The notes below the pieces were generated by a model, which had not been told where the DNA came from, did not search any database, and saw only the letters and a program-made list of their open reading frames with translations. From Smallanthus sonchifolius (taxonomy: Eukaryota; Streptophyta; Magnoliopsida; Asterales; Asteraceae), in assembly GCA_023525975.1 (NCBI GenBank), contig CM042039.1:17452501-17516500 (forward strand): a stretch of DNA of 64,000 nt, written 5' to 3'. Below are positions 1 through 11,400 of the stretch, piece by piece. The stretch's first letter is position 1; each line of letters starts with the position of its first letter. The translations under genes were made by a program, and so were the position numbers.

Positions 1-840
1 GTTATCACTTCTTATTCTTCTAACTTTCAGCTTGTAAAGAGATTCCAAGCTCAGGATCAGGTATTGAAGAATATCAGCAGTCTCGGCTTTTGTACCTAAA
101 AAATGAACCCAAGAAAAACGTGAGAAATCATCAGTTACAACTAGACAGAATGACTTACCTCCAATACTCCTGATACTTATGGGGCCAAACAGATCCATGT
201 GTAATAGCTCCAAAGGGGTATCGATAGAGTTTTGGAGCTTGGGTTTGTGAGACTTCCGTTGCTGTTTGCCCTTTTTACACGGCATACAGTCATCTGCAAC
301 GGTAAACCTCAACTTAGGAACCCCGGTTACCAAACCGTTTCGGACAAGATGATTCATTTTACGATAAGAAATATGTCCGAGTTTCCTATGCCACAAGATG
401 GAGTCAAGTTCTGTCGCTTTTGTAAGCAAACAAGTAGCAACTGATGAGGTGGTTTTTGCCACTCTCATATCGATCTGATAAGTGTCGTTTGATCTTGGTG
501 CTCTCATCAGAATCCAGTCTTTGGGAACCTCAAAACCGGGTTTGAGAATCAGACATTCTGACTTGTCAAACATCACCGAGTACTCCTTGTCACACATTTG
601 GGAGACACTCAAGAGGTTATGCTTTAGCTGCTCGCAGAAGTTGACATTGTCAAAGCTGACACAACCGTTTGAAACCACGCCTTGACACGTGATACTGCCG
701 CCTTTTTCTCCGGCAAAGGCCACATAGCCGCCTCTGAATGGTTTAACGTCTTGAAGCAAGGCCATGTTTCCTGTCATGTGCCGGGAGCATCCACTATCTA
801 CATACCAATGGTTAGAGATAGTACCCTTCGGACGTCCCTG
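1..840 (-). CDS. pol: copia pol, partial: protease, GAG-pre-integrase, integrase start
   Basis: An uninterrupted minus-strand frame runs from about 840 to the first base of the window, so it continues beyond it. It opens right after the gag stop. The retroviral-type aspartic protease signature VDSGCSRHMTG lies near 795-760. A GAG-pre-integrase zinc region follows near 400-250 (WHRKLGHIS, then CMPCKKGKQ), and then the integrase core start (LLHMDLFGPI, VVTDDFSRFSWV), giving the first catalytic Asp. The product would be cut into the protease and the integrase that inserts element cDNA. The frame differs from that of gag, so expression needs splicing, frameshifting or re-initiation. No lesion is visible in this part, unlike the other pol genes in the window. 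Confidence 0.85.
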
Positions 841-857
841 CACGAGTAACAAAAGAA

Positions 858-3800
858 TTAGTTAGATTTGGAGACCCAAGCCATTGTGGTCTTGGGTCGT
901 CCATCCTTCTCAAAATAAACTACTTCTTTCAACTCACAGTCATGATGACTGTCCAAAATTGGTGAATCTTTGGATGAATTTGGAACAGGAGATTGAGAAC
1001 CTTTAACTTTCTTGTTCCAGGATCTCTTTTGATTTTTAACCAGAACAGTAGACTTTGGCTCAACCACAGCCGGTGAACTTGTGGAAGCTTCACTTGATTG
1101 AGTCTTAGTCAGCTGTTCCAGCTTTCTCAACCTCTTATTCCTTCTTCTTCTTTGTGGCTTAGAGAGTCTAGCCACAGATTTCTCACCAGTGCGTGTACTA
1201 CCAGATGTAGACACACGAGGTACAGCAGGTTGCTTTACCTTTCTTGCAACAGATGGTTTAGCCTTAGATTTAATCTTAGGTTTTACCATAGGTTGTACTG
1301 GTGGTTTCACCACATTCTGCTTAGGACTTTTGGGAGATGGTTTCACTGGTGGCGACCTGGGGATAACAACAGGCTGTGAAACAACATGCCGTTTCCCTTG
1401 GTTCTTAGAAGGACAGTTCACAACAATGTGACCAACCAAGCCACAGTGAAAACAGTTCCTCTTGTCTACATAAGTTCTCTTGTAAGGCTCATTAGATCTG
1501 GCCTTAGATAACTCTCCATTATGAGCAGGAGGAGTTGGTTTATGAACAGAAGTCTAACCCTTTTCAGTTTGGTTTTTGGGGGTATAATACTTTTGCAAAT
1601 TCTCTTTGTAACCAAGCCCATAATGAGCTGAAAAAGCCTCTTTCTTAACTTGGTTAATATTTTTATAACCCCCGTAAAGCATTACCTTAAGTTTATCATT
1701 TGTTTCAATGATATCAGGTTTAGTTAAAATGCAGTTATCACCATTAGTGATAATGTTTTTGTGGACTTTCTGTTCAGTCAGCAACTCCTCAGAGACTACT
1801 CCTTCAGGGCAAGTGTCAATCGACCCATCTTCAGAGGCAGTAACATACTCCTCACTAGATGTGGAGTTAGCCTTACTTGAGGATTCATCCTTTTTAGGGG
1901 AATCATCCTTATCAGAGGACTCATCTAGACAAGTGAGATCAATGTCTATCAAGCTATTGACAAACTTCCCACTTATTGGTGGAGGAATGGCATTGGTACC
2001 AAGACCTATACCCTTCATTTTCCTCACTACTGATTCGTAGTGCTCCACCACAAAGCGAGAGTTTTTCAACTTCTCATTTGTACATTTTAACTGCAGGATC
2101 TCATTTTGCAGTTTGTTGATTTCATTGTTCCGTTTTTCTAACCCCCTATACGCAATATCCAAGTGAACTTGTTGCTCGCTTATTTGTAAAGAATATTCAC
2201 ATTTTTCCTTTTTTAATGTGTCAACAGATTCTTTAAAACGTTTTTCGTTTGCTTTGTAATTATGAGCTGCCATAGTTAGGGGTTCGATTTTGTCTTGGAG
2301 CTTAGAAATTTCATGCTTTAGCTCTAGACATTTAGAACAAGAAATAACAAAGAAAGGGTTAGAATCTACCTCAGAAGATGAACTATGTGCTTCTCCAATG
2401 GCCATGAGAGCAACGGCAGTGGTAGACTCCTTTTCAACAGCTACAGAAGCTTCCTTCTCCTCAGCTTCTTTTCTCTCAGCCTCCATCAGCTCCATGATCT
2501 CAGCCATGAGACCAACCTGTGTTTGAGCAATGATGGCGTCCTCTAGATGAACACCCCAATCAAAGTTTTCATCATGCTGAGCTACCAGTGCATTTGACGA
2601 ACCACCTTTGTGTTGATTGTGGTGGCTAGTGTTGTTGTGGCCGTGGCTGTTTCCCTGGCTAGGTTTGGTGAAACCAGAGGCCGGTGCTCGGTCTTTTTGA
2701 CACTCATGAGCAAAGTGTCCATAGTTCAGACACTTGTAACATTTGGCCTTGGATTTATCAAATCCAACCTTGGCATTAGAATGTCTACCAATGAACTTTC
2801 TTCCTGTTCTGTTCAGGAAACGCTTGGCCCTCCTCAAAAGCATGGCCATATTCCATTGAATATCCATGTCCTCAATATCATCAGGATCCACTTGGTTAAA
2901 GTCTTCTTCAATAGTTTCAGGATCCGTTAGCTTGCCGCCTATGAAATTCTCATACGCAAGCATACATGATGAAAACAATGCTACATGATCTTCAGCTATT
3001 TTGACTATTGCAGAATGGTTAGCTGAAGACGTAGCTGGAGGATTTCTTGAGGTTTGTTGATGATTAGTTCCCAACCCTGATCCGGATGCATAACAAGCAT
3101 GACCACCACACCCATTTGAGTGGTCTTCTTCATTGCAGTGTCCAGTAAAGAGGGCAATTCCAGAGCCCGATGATTTTGAAGTGGAAGTCTTCCCATGATA
3201 CATGGAAGGGTCCTGTATCTGAGGTCTTCCCGAGCTCTCCTTCTTTATAAGATTCATGTTATGAGCTTGAATCTTACCAATAGCCTCATCTATAGTTAAC
3301 TCATAGAATTTAGGATTTTCCCTCATCAGGGTTGTATACATCTCAAACTTTGGTGGCAAAGCATCAAGAAATTTTTCCACCAGTTCTTCATCGGGATATT
3401 TCAGTTCAAAAGCTTTCAACTCCGTTTGTAAATGATAGAATCTAGAGATGAGATCATCTAACGATTCATTTTCCATGAAATTGAAGCATTCATACTGCTT
3501 CCGGAGAAGATCCCGCTTACTCTTCTTAATGTCACTGTTCCCCTCAAATCTTTTCTGAAGGGCTTTCCAAAGATCCTTGGAGGTGTCATAGCCTCGGAAG
3601 CTGTGAAACAATTCCCGAGTTAATGACATAGTGATTGAGCCAAGAGCCTTCTTTTCTCGATCATAAGCTTTCTTTTGTTCTTCATCAAGCTTAGAGATGG
3701 GCTTTGGCACCTCTTCATCAAGATAGATGTGTGTGGGATGCTTATATCCCTCAAGGATTGGTATCCATAAAGATGAGTCGGTGTATGAAATGTAGTGCTC

Positions 3801-3917
3801 AAAACGCGCCTTCCAATTGGAATAGTCGTTTACATTTAATAGTTTAGGCGGTTTCTGAGGTGTACCGATCCCATTATCATAGTTTAACATGTTTCCAAGA
3901 TTCTGAAGGTTCGACAT
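858..3917 (-). pseudogene. gag: copia gag (long, two zinc knuckles) with one amber codon
   Basis: The start at 3917 opens a 787-codon frame ended by TAG at 1556-1554. The same frame then continues without further stops to 858, so the full gag is about 1019 codons with a single nonsense change. The N-terminal third has the copia gag pattern (NYSNWKARFEHYI, later ESLDDLISRFYHL). A first CX2CX4HX4C knuckle (CYKCLNYGHFAHEC) sits near residue 393. A probable coiled coil rich in Glu/Lys/Leu covers roughly residues 530-640. A second knuckle (CFHCGLVGHIVVNC) lies at 1454-1413, beyond the amber codon. The tail is basic (Lys/Arg/Pro rich) and ends AWVSKSN. Gag forms the virus-like particle and binds element RNA. 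Rare readthrough could still make full-length protein. Confidence 0.8.
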
Positions 3918-3949
3918 AGTGAATTACTTGGTCAAAAATCAGAATAATC

Positions 3950-4175
3950 AGACACTGTTGCGCACTTGTTTTTGGCCTTGCGCACTTAAGAAATGGTCTT
4001 GCGTAGTTAAGATTTGCTCTTGCGTACTTGTAAGTACGCAGGAGGAAAATTTTAAGTACGCAGGATATAGCTTAAGTTCGCACAAGTTCAATCTTGCGCA
4101 CTTGTAAGTACGCAGGAGATAACTCTTGCGTAGTTAGTAGGTACGCAGAAAACTGTCCTTTTTACCAAAAATGGT
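3950..4175. repeat. dyad-symmetric repeats in the E1 leader
   Basis: Several copies of GCGTACTT or GCGCACTT and their reverse complements occur between gag and the primer site. The clearest dyad is at 4021-4040, with arms TGCGTACTT/AAGTACGCA around a 2-base centre. Another lies near 4092-4115. They match the dyads in the LTR of the same element. The stretch 3918-4494 has no gene; the rest is 5' leader. Confidence 0.8.
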
Positions 4176-4494
4176 AAGTACGCAGGACACCTTTTCAGCA
4201 ACTCTCACCAAACTTTTCCGGTCACCTGAAACTCGCCGGAGATGGTGAAAAATAGGCTGATGAACAATGCAATCGAGCCAAAGGATCAGAAACAAGTTTC
4301 TAACCAACCTTTGATGCTCAAACCACACAAATACACAACAAAAATCGGTTTTTTTGAGAGATTTTTGCTTCTAAAAAAGTGCTCAAGAGCTACCCCTTTT
4401 TTATAACAAAAATCAACAAAAATACCTCTTTTTGCTTGCAAAACTCAGTAAAACGTCTCCAAACTCACTTACAACACTCGAATTCAAGAGCAAT

Positions 4495-4506
4495 GCTCTG
4501 ATACCA
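4495..4506 (-). other. primer binding site of E1
   Basis: The minus strand reads TGGTATCAGAGC, the complement of the 3' end of plant initiator-Met tRNA. It lies two bases downstream of the LTR end, where minus-strand cDNA synthesis begins. Confidence 0.9.
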
Positions 4507-4755
4507 CTTGTAGGTCCCTTCGTGTGTGTCGGATCGTCACATGCAAGTGGTCTACTAGTCGAACCGGGTTGCGGAATACCCGTGACTAGGTGGAGAGTCT
4601 TACTAAACAAAGTAAACCAAACACGAGAGTCACAATAAACGTTCTTTGTATTATAAACACTCGACGGTTACAGAGAGAATACAAGCTGCGTACTTAGCAA
4701 AACTGAGTTCGTCTGAACAAATGGTTCTGCGTACTTAGCTTCTGTGAACCTATCC

Positions 4756-4763
4756 TATTTATA
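4756..4763 (-). promoter_or_regulatory. TATA box of the E1 LTR
   Basis: TATAAATA on the minus strand, about 12 bp downstream of the first dyad of the LTR array. It is the likely start of genomic RNA about 30 bp further on. Confidence 0.55.
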
Positions 4764-4775
4764 CTGACCTGATGC

Positions 4776-4895
4776 CTGCGCACTTAGCAAGTGCGCAGGA
4801 TCAATTGCTCTTGCGTACTTAACAAGTACGCAGAGGTGTTCTTGCGTACTTGCTAAGTACGCAGGAGCTTTCTCCTGCGCACTTGTAAGTGCGCA
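4776..4895. repeat. array of four dyads in the E1 LTR
   Basis: Four near-perfect dyads at about 4776-4798, 4812-4832, 4843-4863 and 4875-4895. Arms alternate between GCGCACTT/AAGTGCGC and GCGTACTT/AAGTACGC around 2-3 base centres, so the variable fourth base changes together with its partner. Confidence 0.85.
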
Positions 4896-5051
4896 AAACA
4901 CTTAACAGAAAAACAACAAACATTATGTAAAAGTAAATACAACTCGATAAACTATTACATAATGACTCTTACATACAAAGACAAATTACAGACATTAGAA
5001 ATACAAACTAAGACTCTATCCAGAGTGTTGTCACAGGAAAGTGCATCAACA

Positions 5052-5253
5052 CTTTTGAAAGATCAAATTCAGCTATGATTCGTCCTTTGTTCAGCTTCTG
5101 GTAGCGTACAAATTTAGACATTTATCAATCATAGAACACCAAAATAGACTCTTGATTTTGACTTAGGTCCTTGATTTCCTACCAAAGTTGATTTGAATGG
5201 ATCATGGAGTTTCAGAACTTGTTAACAACTTAATAGTACAGTATGACTGCAAC
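5052..5253. other. unassigned spacer between E1 and gypsy A
   Basis: About 200 bp with no open frame or repeat I can name. By nesting logic it should be part of the older minus-strand gypsy element E3, whose leader resumes at 15308, but I cannot show homology. Confidence 0.4.
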
Positions 5254-5258
5254 CTCCC
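5254..5258. repeat. target-site duplication of gypsy A (CTCCC)
   Basis: CTCCC directly precedes the 5' LTR and is found again at 15303-15307 directly after the 3' LTR. A 5-bp duplication is normal for LTR element integrase. Confidence 0.85.
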
Positions 5259-6082
5259 TGTGACATTTCGGATTTTTATTCACGCATTTGTAATATATAT
5301 CATGTAATCATTTTCAACTAAATGAAATGCAAGTGTTTTATTTAATTTTGTACAAAATATATATTTAATTTTATTTATTTTATGGATTTAAAATAATTAA
5401 AAATAAATACGTTTTAAACTTATATAAAATTTTATATAAAAATCTAAATTTAAAAAGTTTCAGATTTAATAAAATAACCTATTTAAATAAGATAACTAAC
5501 TCTTATAAAAATTATTTATAACAATAATAATAATATAAGTTTATAAAATATATTTGAAAATTAAAAGAAATTAAACTAATTATTTTTATAAAAGTTAAGG
5601 GGTTGTTTTAAAACTTTTCAAACTAGAAGGTTTTAAGCTAAAATCAGTTGAGGGACTAGTTCTGTACAAATCAAACTACAAGGACTCATCCGTAATTATC
5701 TCAGGGGCCGAATTAAATCAAAACCAAACTACAAGGACCAAATCTGCCAATTTCCAAATCGACTTTCCGGTCACCATGTTCCTTGGTCCGACGGGGAAAG
5801 CGTTTTTTCCGGCGAACACCCTGACAGGGCTGTTCCCTGCACCTAGACAGCCGCTACAGGCATCCCTGAACTCGTCTTCCCCATGCGAACAAAAGGCCCC
5901 GACCAATTGGTCTCCCCAACATACGAATCGCCTGATCTTGTTGGTGGCCGAGAACCCACGCCTCGAATTCGAGCCCGACAGTCAACCTCCACACGTATTT
6001 AATAGCTCGTTAGCTTCGTCTCGTCCAGACGAGTGTCGGGACGTGCCCAATTGCACGCTTTGTCATAAGAAACGAACTCGGC

Positions 6083-6090
6083 TATAAATA
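6083..6090 (+). promoter_or_regulatory. TATA box of the gypsy A 5' LTR
   Basis: TATAAATA followed by a C-rich start region. The corresponding bases of the 3' LTR (about 13808-13816) read AATAAATA, so that copy has lost its first T. Confidence 0.6.
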
Positions 6091-6426
6091 GCCATAGTCG
6101 GACCTGCTCGAGCTCGCTACCCCTCTTCCACCCAATCTCACTCCAAATTGAGGGCACCATTACAATCGCCATCTCTGTGTGAAGCTGTGACCAAGGTGGT
6201 AGAGGCTAATCCCATCCAGAAGCTCGATTCTCATTCTGGACATTCTCGGATTTAAGACTCTGCCGTCCAGCCCCTTTGCGACCACGTAAGAATCCTCAAC
6301 TTCATTTCTTTACCTTCTGTTATCATAAGGCAAGCTGAACCAATCGAAGTCACGAATCCAAACCATCGATTACCGGACAAACTATTGTTCTGAAAAATTA
6401 CTGTTCTATCTTCTAAAGTCTGGGCC

Positions 6427-6614
6427 ATCGAAACTACTTAGTTTCGATTGAGTAAATGGTCAATCGAAACTATAGTTTCGATAGATGGTAGTTTCGACAG
6501 CCTGTGTATCACGTATAAATGATCAATCAGAACTAGTAGTTTCGATAGATAGTAGTTTCGACAGTTCTGTGTATCATTTGTAAATGGTCAATCGAAACTA
6601 GTAGTTTCGATTGA
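6427..6614. repeat. dyad array in the gypsy A 5' LTR
   Basis: At least three dyads of the ATCGAAACTA/TAGTTTCGAT type, with centres of 0-2 bases, plus half copies. The best is at 6588-6614, where arms of 13 bp (TCAATCGAAACTA and its complement) flank a single G. They lie downstream of the TATA box, so they would be in the RNA leader. Confidence 0.85.
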
Positions 6615-7579
6615 ACACAGTTCCGATACCTGTCACAACTATAAACAGTTTCGATCAAATCAGTAATTTCAAGTAAATCTGGACCAACTTTTATGCAAAC
6701 AACACTAAGAAATGTTATTATAAACCTATACACAATTAAATACTAATACGCACATATAAACATACAATAATACCCATTTATCTACATAGAGTTTCAACGT
6801 GCTTAGACTTCAACATCTTTATCACCTACACGCGTGGAAAAATACCCGCTTGCTAGGTGAGTTACATAGCCCCTATTTTACATTTTGGCATACTTTGGGG
6901 TGAAACATTATTTCATGCTAACTCAATCAAATTGTTTATACGTGTTATTCATGTGGATTATATGCTTATTATCTTGGGTGTACAATCATTTGCTTTAAAT
7001 ACAAGAAAACTAACAGTAATATTAATAGATCTATTGTGCCTGATAAGCCCACCCGGTTAGGGTGTTTATTACTGCATACTCGGATATAGCCGCGTGTTAT
7101 ATTCAAACATACCGGATATAGTGGGTAACTATATTCAAACATTACCGGACTTAGCTGTTGTGCTCTGTTCAAGCGCGTCAAACAAGGTTTGAATTGTTAT
7201 TAGATAAATGATACACCATATATATACTATGTTTAACAAGATAAACAATGAGTTGCAAAACGTTTTATCTACTACTTATCGGAACTACAAAAACCTATGT
7301 ACTCACCAACTTTTTAGTTGACACTTGATTTAAATAATGTTTCAGGTTTGGATATGTGATTGCTTGCTGAAGATTTCTCCACTTAAGAACTATGGACCTA
7401 GTTAAAAAAAAATCAATGTTTTGAACTAGACTAGGTTATTTGAAATGTATTGTATTTGGATCTTTGTTGTATTCAAATTTATTTAATGAATTATGCAACT
7501 TTTTAGTTATCATGTGCTTTTGAACAATCATTCCATTGTCCGCCTCGATGATTCCACCATCGGTCGGGGTGTGACAGAT

Positions 7580-7592
7580 TGGTATCAGAGCC
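7580..7592 (+). other. primer binding site of gypsy A
   Basis: TGGTATCAGAGCC three bases after the LTR, complementary to initiator-Met tRNA. The leader 7593-8481 behind it holds no gene. Confidence 0.92.
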
Positions 7593-8481
7593 ATTGTTAT
7601 AGGGAATTAAGTTATTAGACACGATGACCTAGACTATAACCCTAGGACTTCCTTTTATGTGTTATGTGCTAAATGATTAATTGCTATGTGAATTATTTGT
7701 TGTTAGGTATTATTTGAATTTTCCCAAGTTTGGTACATGGGACTTATACATACAAGGCTTAAATACATGACACATACTTTACATACACAATTGACAAACA
7801 AACTTATGCAAACAAATACACTACCCATCCTTATCCATACTCTTTCCTAATCCATATTAATTGCAACATTCCTACACATTTTATACTCATAGACTCTCAA
7901 GTCTATTAAAATCTTGAAATCTCGTCAACGACTTAATTTCTTGAAACCAGTAAAGGACACGTGCAATCTGGAAGGGTGACACCTGTACATTGGGTTTTCT
8001 GTCTAGGAAAGCATTTCGTATAAATCCAAATAAACGGACCCGTATGATTTCCTGGGAATTCCTGAAGTGAGTGTTTACCTATAGGCTAAAGCATGTCTCT
8101 TTGAAAGTTTTGAGGAATTATTTAACATTGACAAGTCAATGTATTCGCAAGGATACGATCCGAACTTAAACTCAAAATTTGGGGACATTATAGCAAGATA
8201 GGAAGAACTAGACGAACATGCAAAGCAAATCATTATTACGGGTGCACACGATTTGTAGTGCATGCAAGTCCCGGCAATTCCTATTACGCGAATAATGATC
8301 TATAACATCATGTTCTATCCGGAATAGATGGCTTAGTTTTCCCCCCATCAACTTTGAATAAATACACATGCATTGGCACGCGTCATGATAAATCCCGCTT
8401 TTCTGCTTACATTATTTCCCACTATAATTCATATATATCCATCTTATCTAAAATATCATTGTCTTTTCTTATGGTGTTAGA

Positions 8482-11400
8482 ATGCCTCCTCGACGTGCAA
8501 ACTCTAGCACTTCCAACCCGGATCTTGCTACTCTTCTTGCCCAGCTAGTGGGGCAAATGACCCAAGCCAATAACAACAGTGACGGGTCTCACAACATCCA
8601 AGGAAACGGTGGTACCAACCCGCCTCAATGCATGTTTAAGCACTTTAACTCGTGCAATCCTACAAAATTCTTCGGTACTGAAGGTGCTACCGGCCTACTG
8701 CAATGGTTTGAAAGCATGGAAAGCACATTCCTAAACAGTGACTGCCCCGATAATCTTCGGGTTCGCTATGCCACAAGTGTACTTCAAAAGAGAGCCCTCA
8801 CCTGGTGGAACGGTGAGAAACGCACTCGTGGTGTTGAGGTTGCTACATCTTTATCTTGGGATGATCTGAAGAAAGCCATGACTGATGAATTCTGTCCTCA
8901 GAATGAAATGAGGAAGCTCGAGACTGAGTTCTGGGATCTTGCCCAAGACAGCGGGGATAATCTGGCTTACACCACCCGGTTTCAAGAGCTAAGTCTGTTG
9001 GTGCCTCATATGATCACTCCCCTTGCACGGGGAATTGAAAAATACATAGGCGGGCTGCCTATGCAGATTCAAGATGCTGTGTTAGGAAGCAATCCTCCTA
9101 CACTTGAAGCTGCTATCCGTGTATCCGCTACACTATCCGACAACCATATCAAGGTCGGAACCTTATCAAGAAAGGGTTCCAAGAAGGTTGTTTCTACTCT
9201 TGCGGCCCTCAAGGATGTAAAACCTGAGTCTTCTAACCGCAACAAGAAACGAAAGGGTCAAAACTTCGCAGCCGTAACTCCCGCTGTACCTGCTATTCAA
9301 GCGGCCCCTTTGGGTCAAAACCCGAAACCTTATCTGGGCCCGAATCCCCAATGCCAGACCTGCAAGTACCATCATTCTGCCAACTTACCATGCCGATTGT
9401 GTTCAAGCTGCGGACGATATGGACACGTGGTCACTACTTGCCGTACCCGTCCTCCCGTCCATCAAGCTGCTCCAGCCAACCGTCCCATCTATCCGGCACC
9501 TCTCAATGGTCGGGCATGTTACGAATGTGGAGACCCAAACCATTTCCGTGACCGATGCCCAAAACTTCATCATCAAGGTGGTCCTCAAGGACGAGCGTTT
9601 AATATAAACGCTAATGAGGCTCAAGCAAACAACGATGTGATAAACGGTACGTTTCTCGTAAACAATCATTATGCATCCATTTTATTTGATACCGGTGCCG
9701 ATAGGATTTTTGTGTCTCTTGCCTTTGAATCTCGACTTACTAAACAAAGAACGAAACTTGACAATTCTTATTCCGTGGAGATAGCAAACGGAAAATCTAT
9801 TACCATAAATTCTGTTATCCGCAACTGCAATCTCGAGCTTAATAGTCATGAATTCTCCGTTGATCTCCTTCCAATGCAATTGGGAAGCTTCGATATTATA
9901 ATTGGCATGGACTGGTTATCCAAGCACCATGCCGAGGTTATTTGCTACGAAAAGTGCATTCGTATACCTCTCCCTTCGGGTGACACGTTAGTTATTTTCG
10001 GTGAAAAACCGTGTCGTGGTCTTCAACTCATGTCTTGCACATTAGCACAAAAGTATTTGCGGAAAAAGTACGTTGCTTTCTTGGCCCACGTAGTTGACAC
10101 GAAAGACAAGGGTAAGAAGTTGCAAGATATTCCGATTATTCGAGACTTTCCCGAGGTATTCCCCGAGGATTTACCCGGTCTTCCTCCTCCTAGACAAGTG
10201 GAGTTTCGTATTGACCTTGTGCCTGGAGCAACTCCCGTGGCAAAAGCTCCCTATCGTCTTGTACCTTCCGAGATGCAAGAGCTCGCAAGTCAATTACAAG
10301 AACTCTCATCTAAAGGATTCATCCGCCCGAGCCATTCACCTTGGGGTGCTCCCGTGTTATTCGTAAAGAAAAAGGATGGATCGTTTCGAATGTGCATCGA
10401 TTATCGTGAACTCAACAAGCTTACAATCAAGAACCGTTATCCTTTACCCTGTATCGACGATCTTTTCGATCAACTTCAAGGTTCAACATGTTTCTCCAAG
10501 ATTGACCTTCGTTCCGGATACCATCAACTTCGTGTTCTCGATGAAGACATTCTGAAGACTGCCTTTCGGACTAGATATGGTCACTACGAGTTCATGGTCA
10601 TGCCTTTTGGCTTGACTAATGCACCTGCGGTTTTCATGGATCTCATGAACCGTGTATACAAACCTTATTTGGACAAGTTCGTGATCGTTTTCATTGACGA
10701 CATCCTCATCTATTCTAAAACGAAAGCAGAGCATGAACAACATCTTCGTTCGATTTTGGAGCTCTTGAAGAAAGAACAACTATACGCCAAGTTCTCCAAG
10801 TGTGAATTCTGGCTAAAGGAGGTTCAGTTCTTGGGACACATAGTCAACAATAAGGGAATTCATGTGGACCCGGCAAAAATCGAAGTGGTAAAATATTGGA
10901 GTACTCCTAAGACTCCTACCGAGATTCGTTCCTTCCTTGGACTAGCGGGTTACTATCGTCGCTTCATCTCAAATTTCTCCAAGATTGCGGTTCCGCTCAC
11001 TGCCTTGACTCATAAAGGTAAATCTTACGAGTGGGGACCCAAGCAAGAGGAAGCTTTTCAAACTCTCAAGCACAAGCTCTGCAATGCTCCTGTTCTAACC
11101 CTTCCTTGTGGTAATGATGACTTTGTCGTTTATTGTGATGCATCCAACCAAGGTCTTGGTTGTGTTCTAATGCAACGTGGCCAAGTTATTGTATACGCAT
11201 CACGTCAGCTCAAAATCCACGAGAAGAACTATACGACCCATGATCTCGAGCTTGGTGCTGTCGTTTTCGCCTTGAAAATTTGGAGACATTATCCTTATGG
11301 CACCAAATGCGTGGTTTTCACCGACCACAAAAGTCTCCAATATATTTTCAATCAAAAAGAGCTTAATATGAGGCAACGACGATGGGTTGAACTTCTTAAC

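Larger units (their letters stand above)
1..5051 (-). mobile_element. Ty1/copia element E1 (Sirevirus-like), 5' two-fifths
   Basis: Read on the minus strand it shows, in order, a 5' LTR (5051-4509), an initiator-Met tRNA primer site (4506-4495), a dyad-rich leader, a very long gag, and protease followed by integrase running off the window. The order protease-integrase with a GAG-pre-integrase region is the Ty1/copia order. A gag of about 1000 codons with two zinc knuckles, the palindromic LTR and the Met primer site fit the Sirevirus lineage; that assignment is inference. The rest of pol, the polypurine tract and the 3' LTR lie left of the window. CTTTT at 5052-5056 is the expected position of its target duplication but the partner is not visible. 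Confidence 0.85.
4509..5051 (-). repeat. 5' LTR of E1
   Basis: 543 bp, TGTTGATGC... to ...GACCTACA on the minus strand, with TG/CA ends next to the primer site. An array of dyads occupies about 4776-4895 just upstream of the TATA box, and half-dyads lie downstream of it (4686-4740). Confidence 0.85.
5259..7576 (+). repeat. 5' LTR of gypsy A
   Basis: Runs TGTGACATTTC... to ...GGGTGTGACA (2318 bp). It starts with a very A/T-rich 370 bp, then a C/G-rich stretch (5760-6250) with the TATA box, then dyads (6427-6614). Small open frames inside it, such as 5776-6087, have no recognisable domain and I do not call them genes. Confidence 0.93.

Noticed and set aside
5776..6087. 103-codon frame in the gypsy A LTR (again at 13502-13813)
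   Set aside because: No domain, present in both LTRs by duplication, with overlapping frames on the other strand; best explained by the G/C-rich leader.
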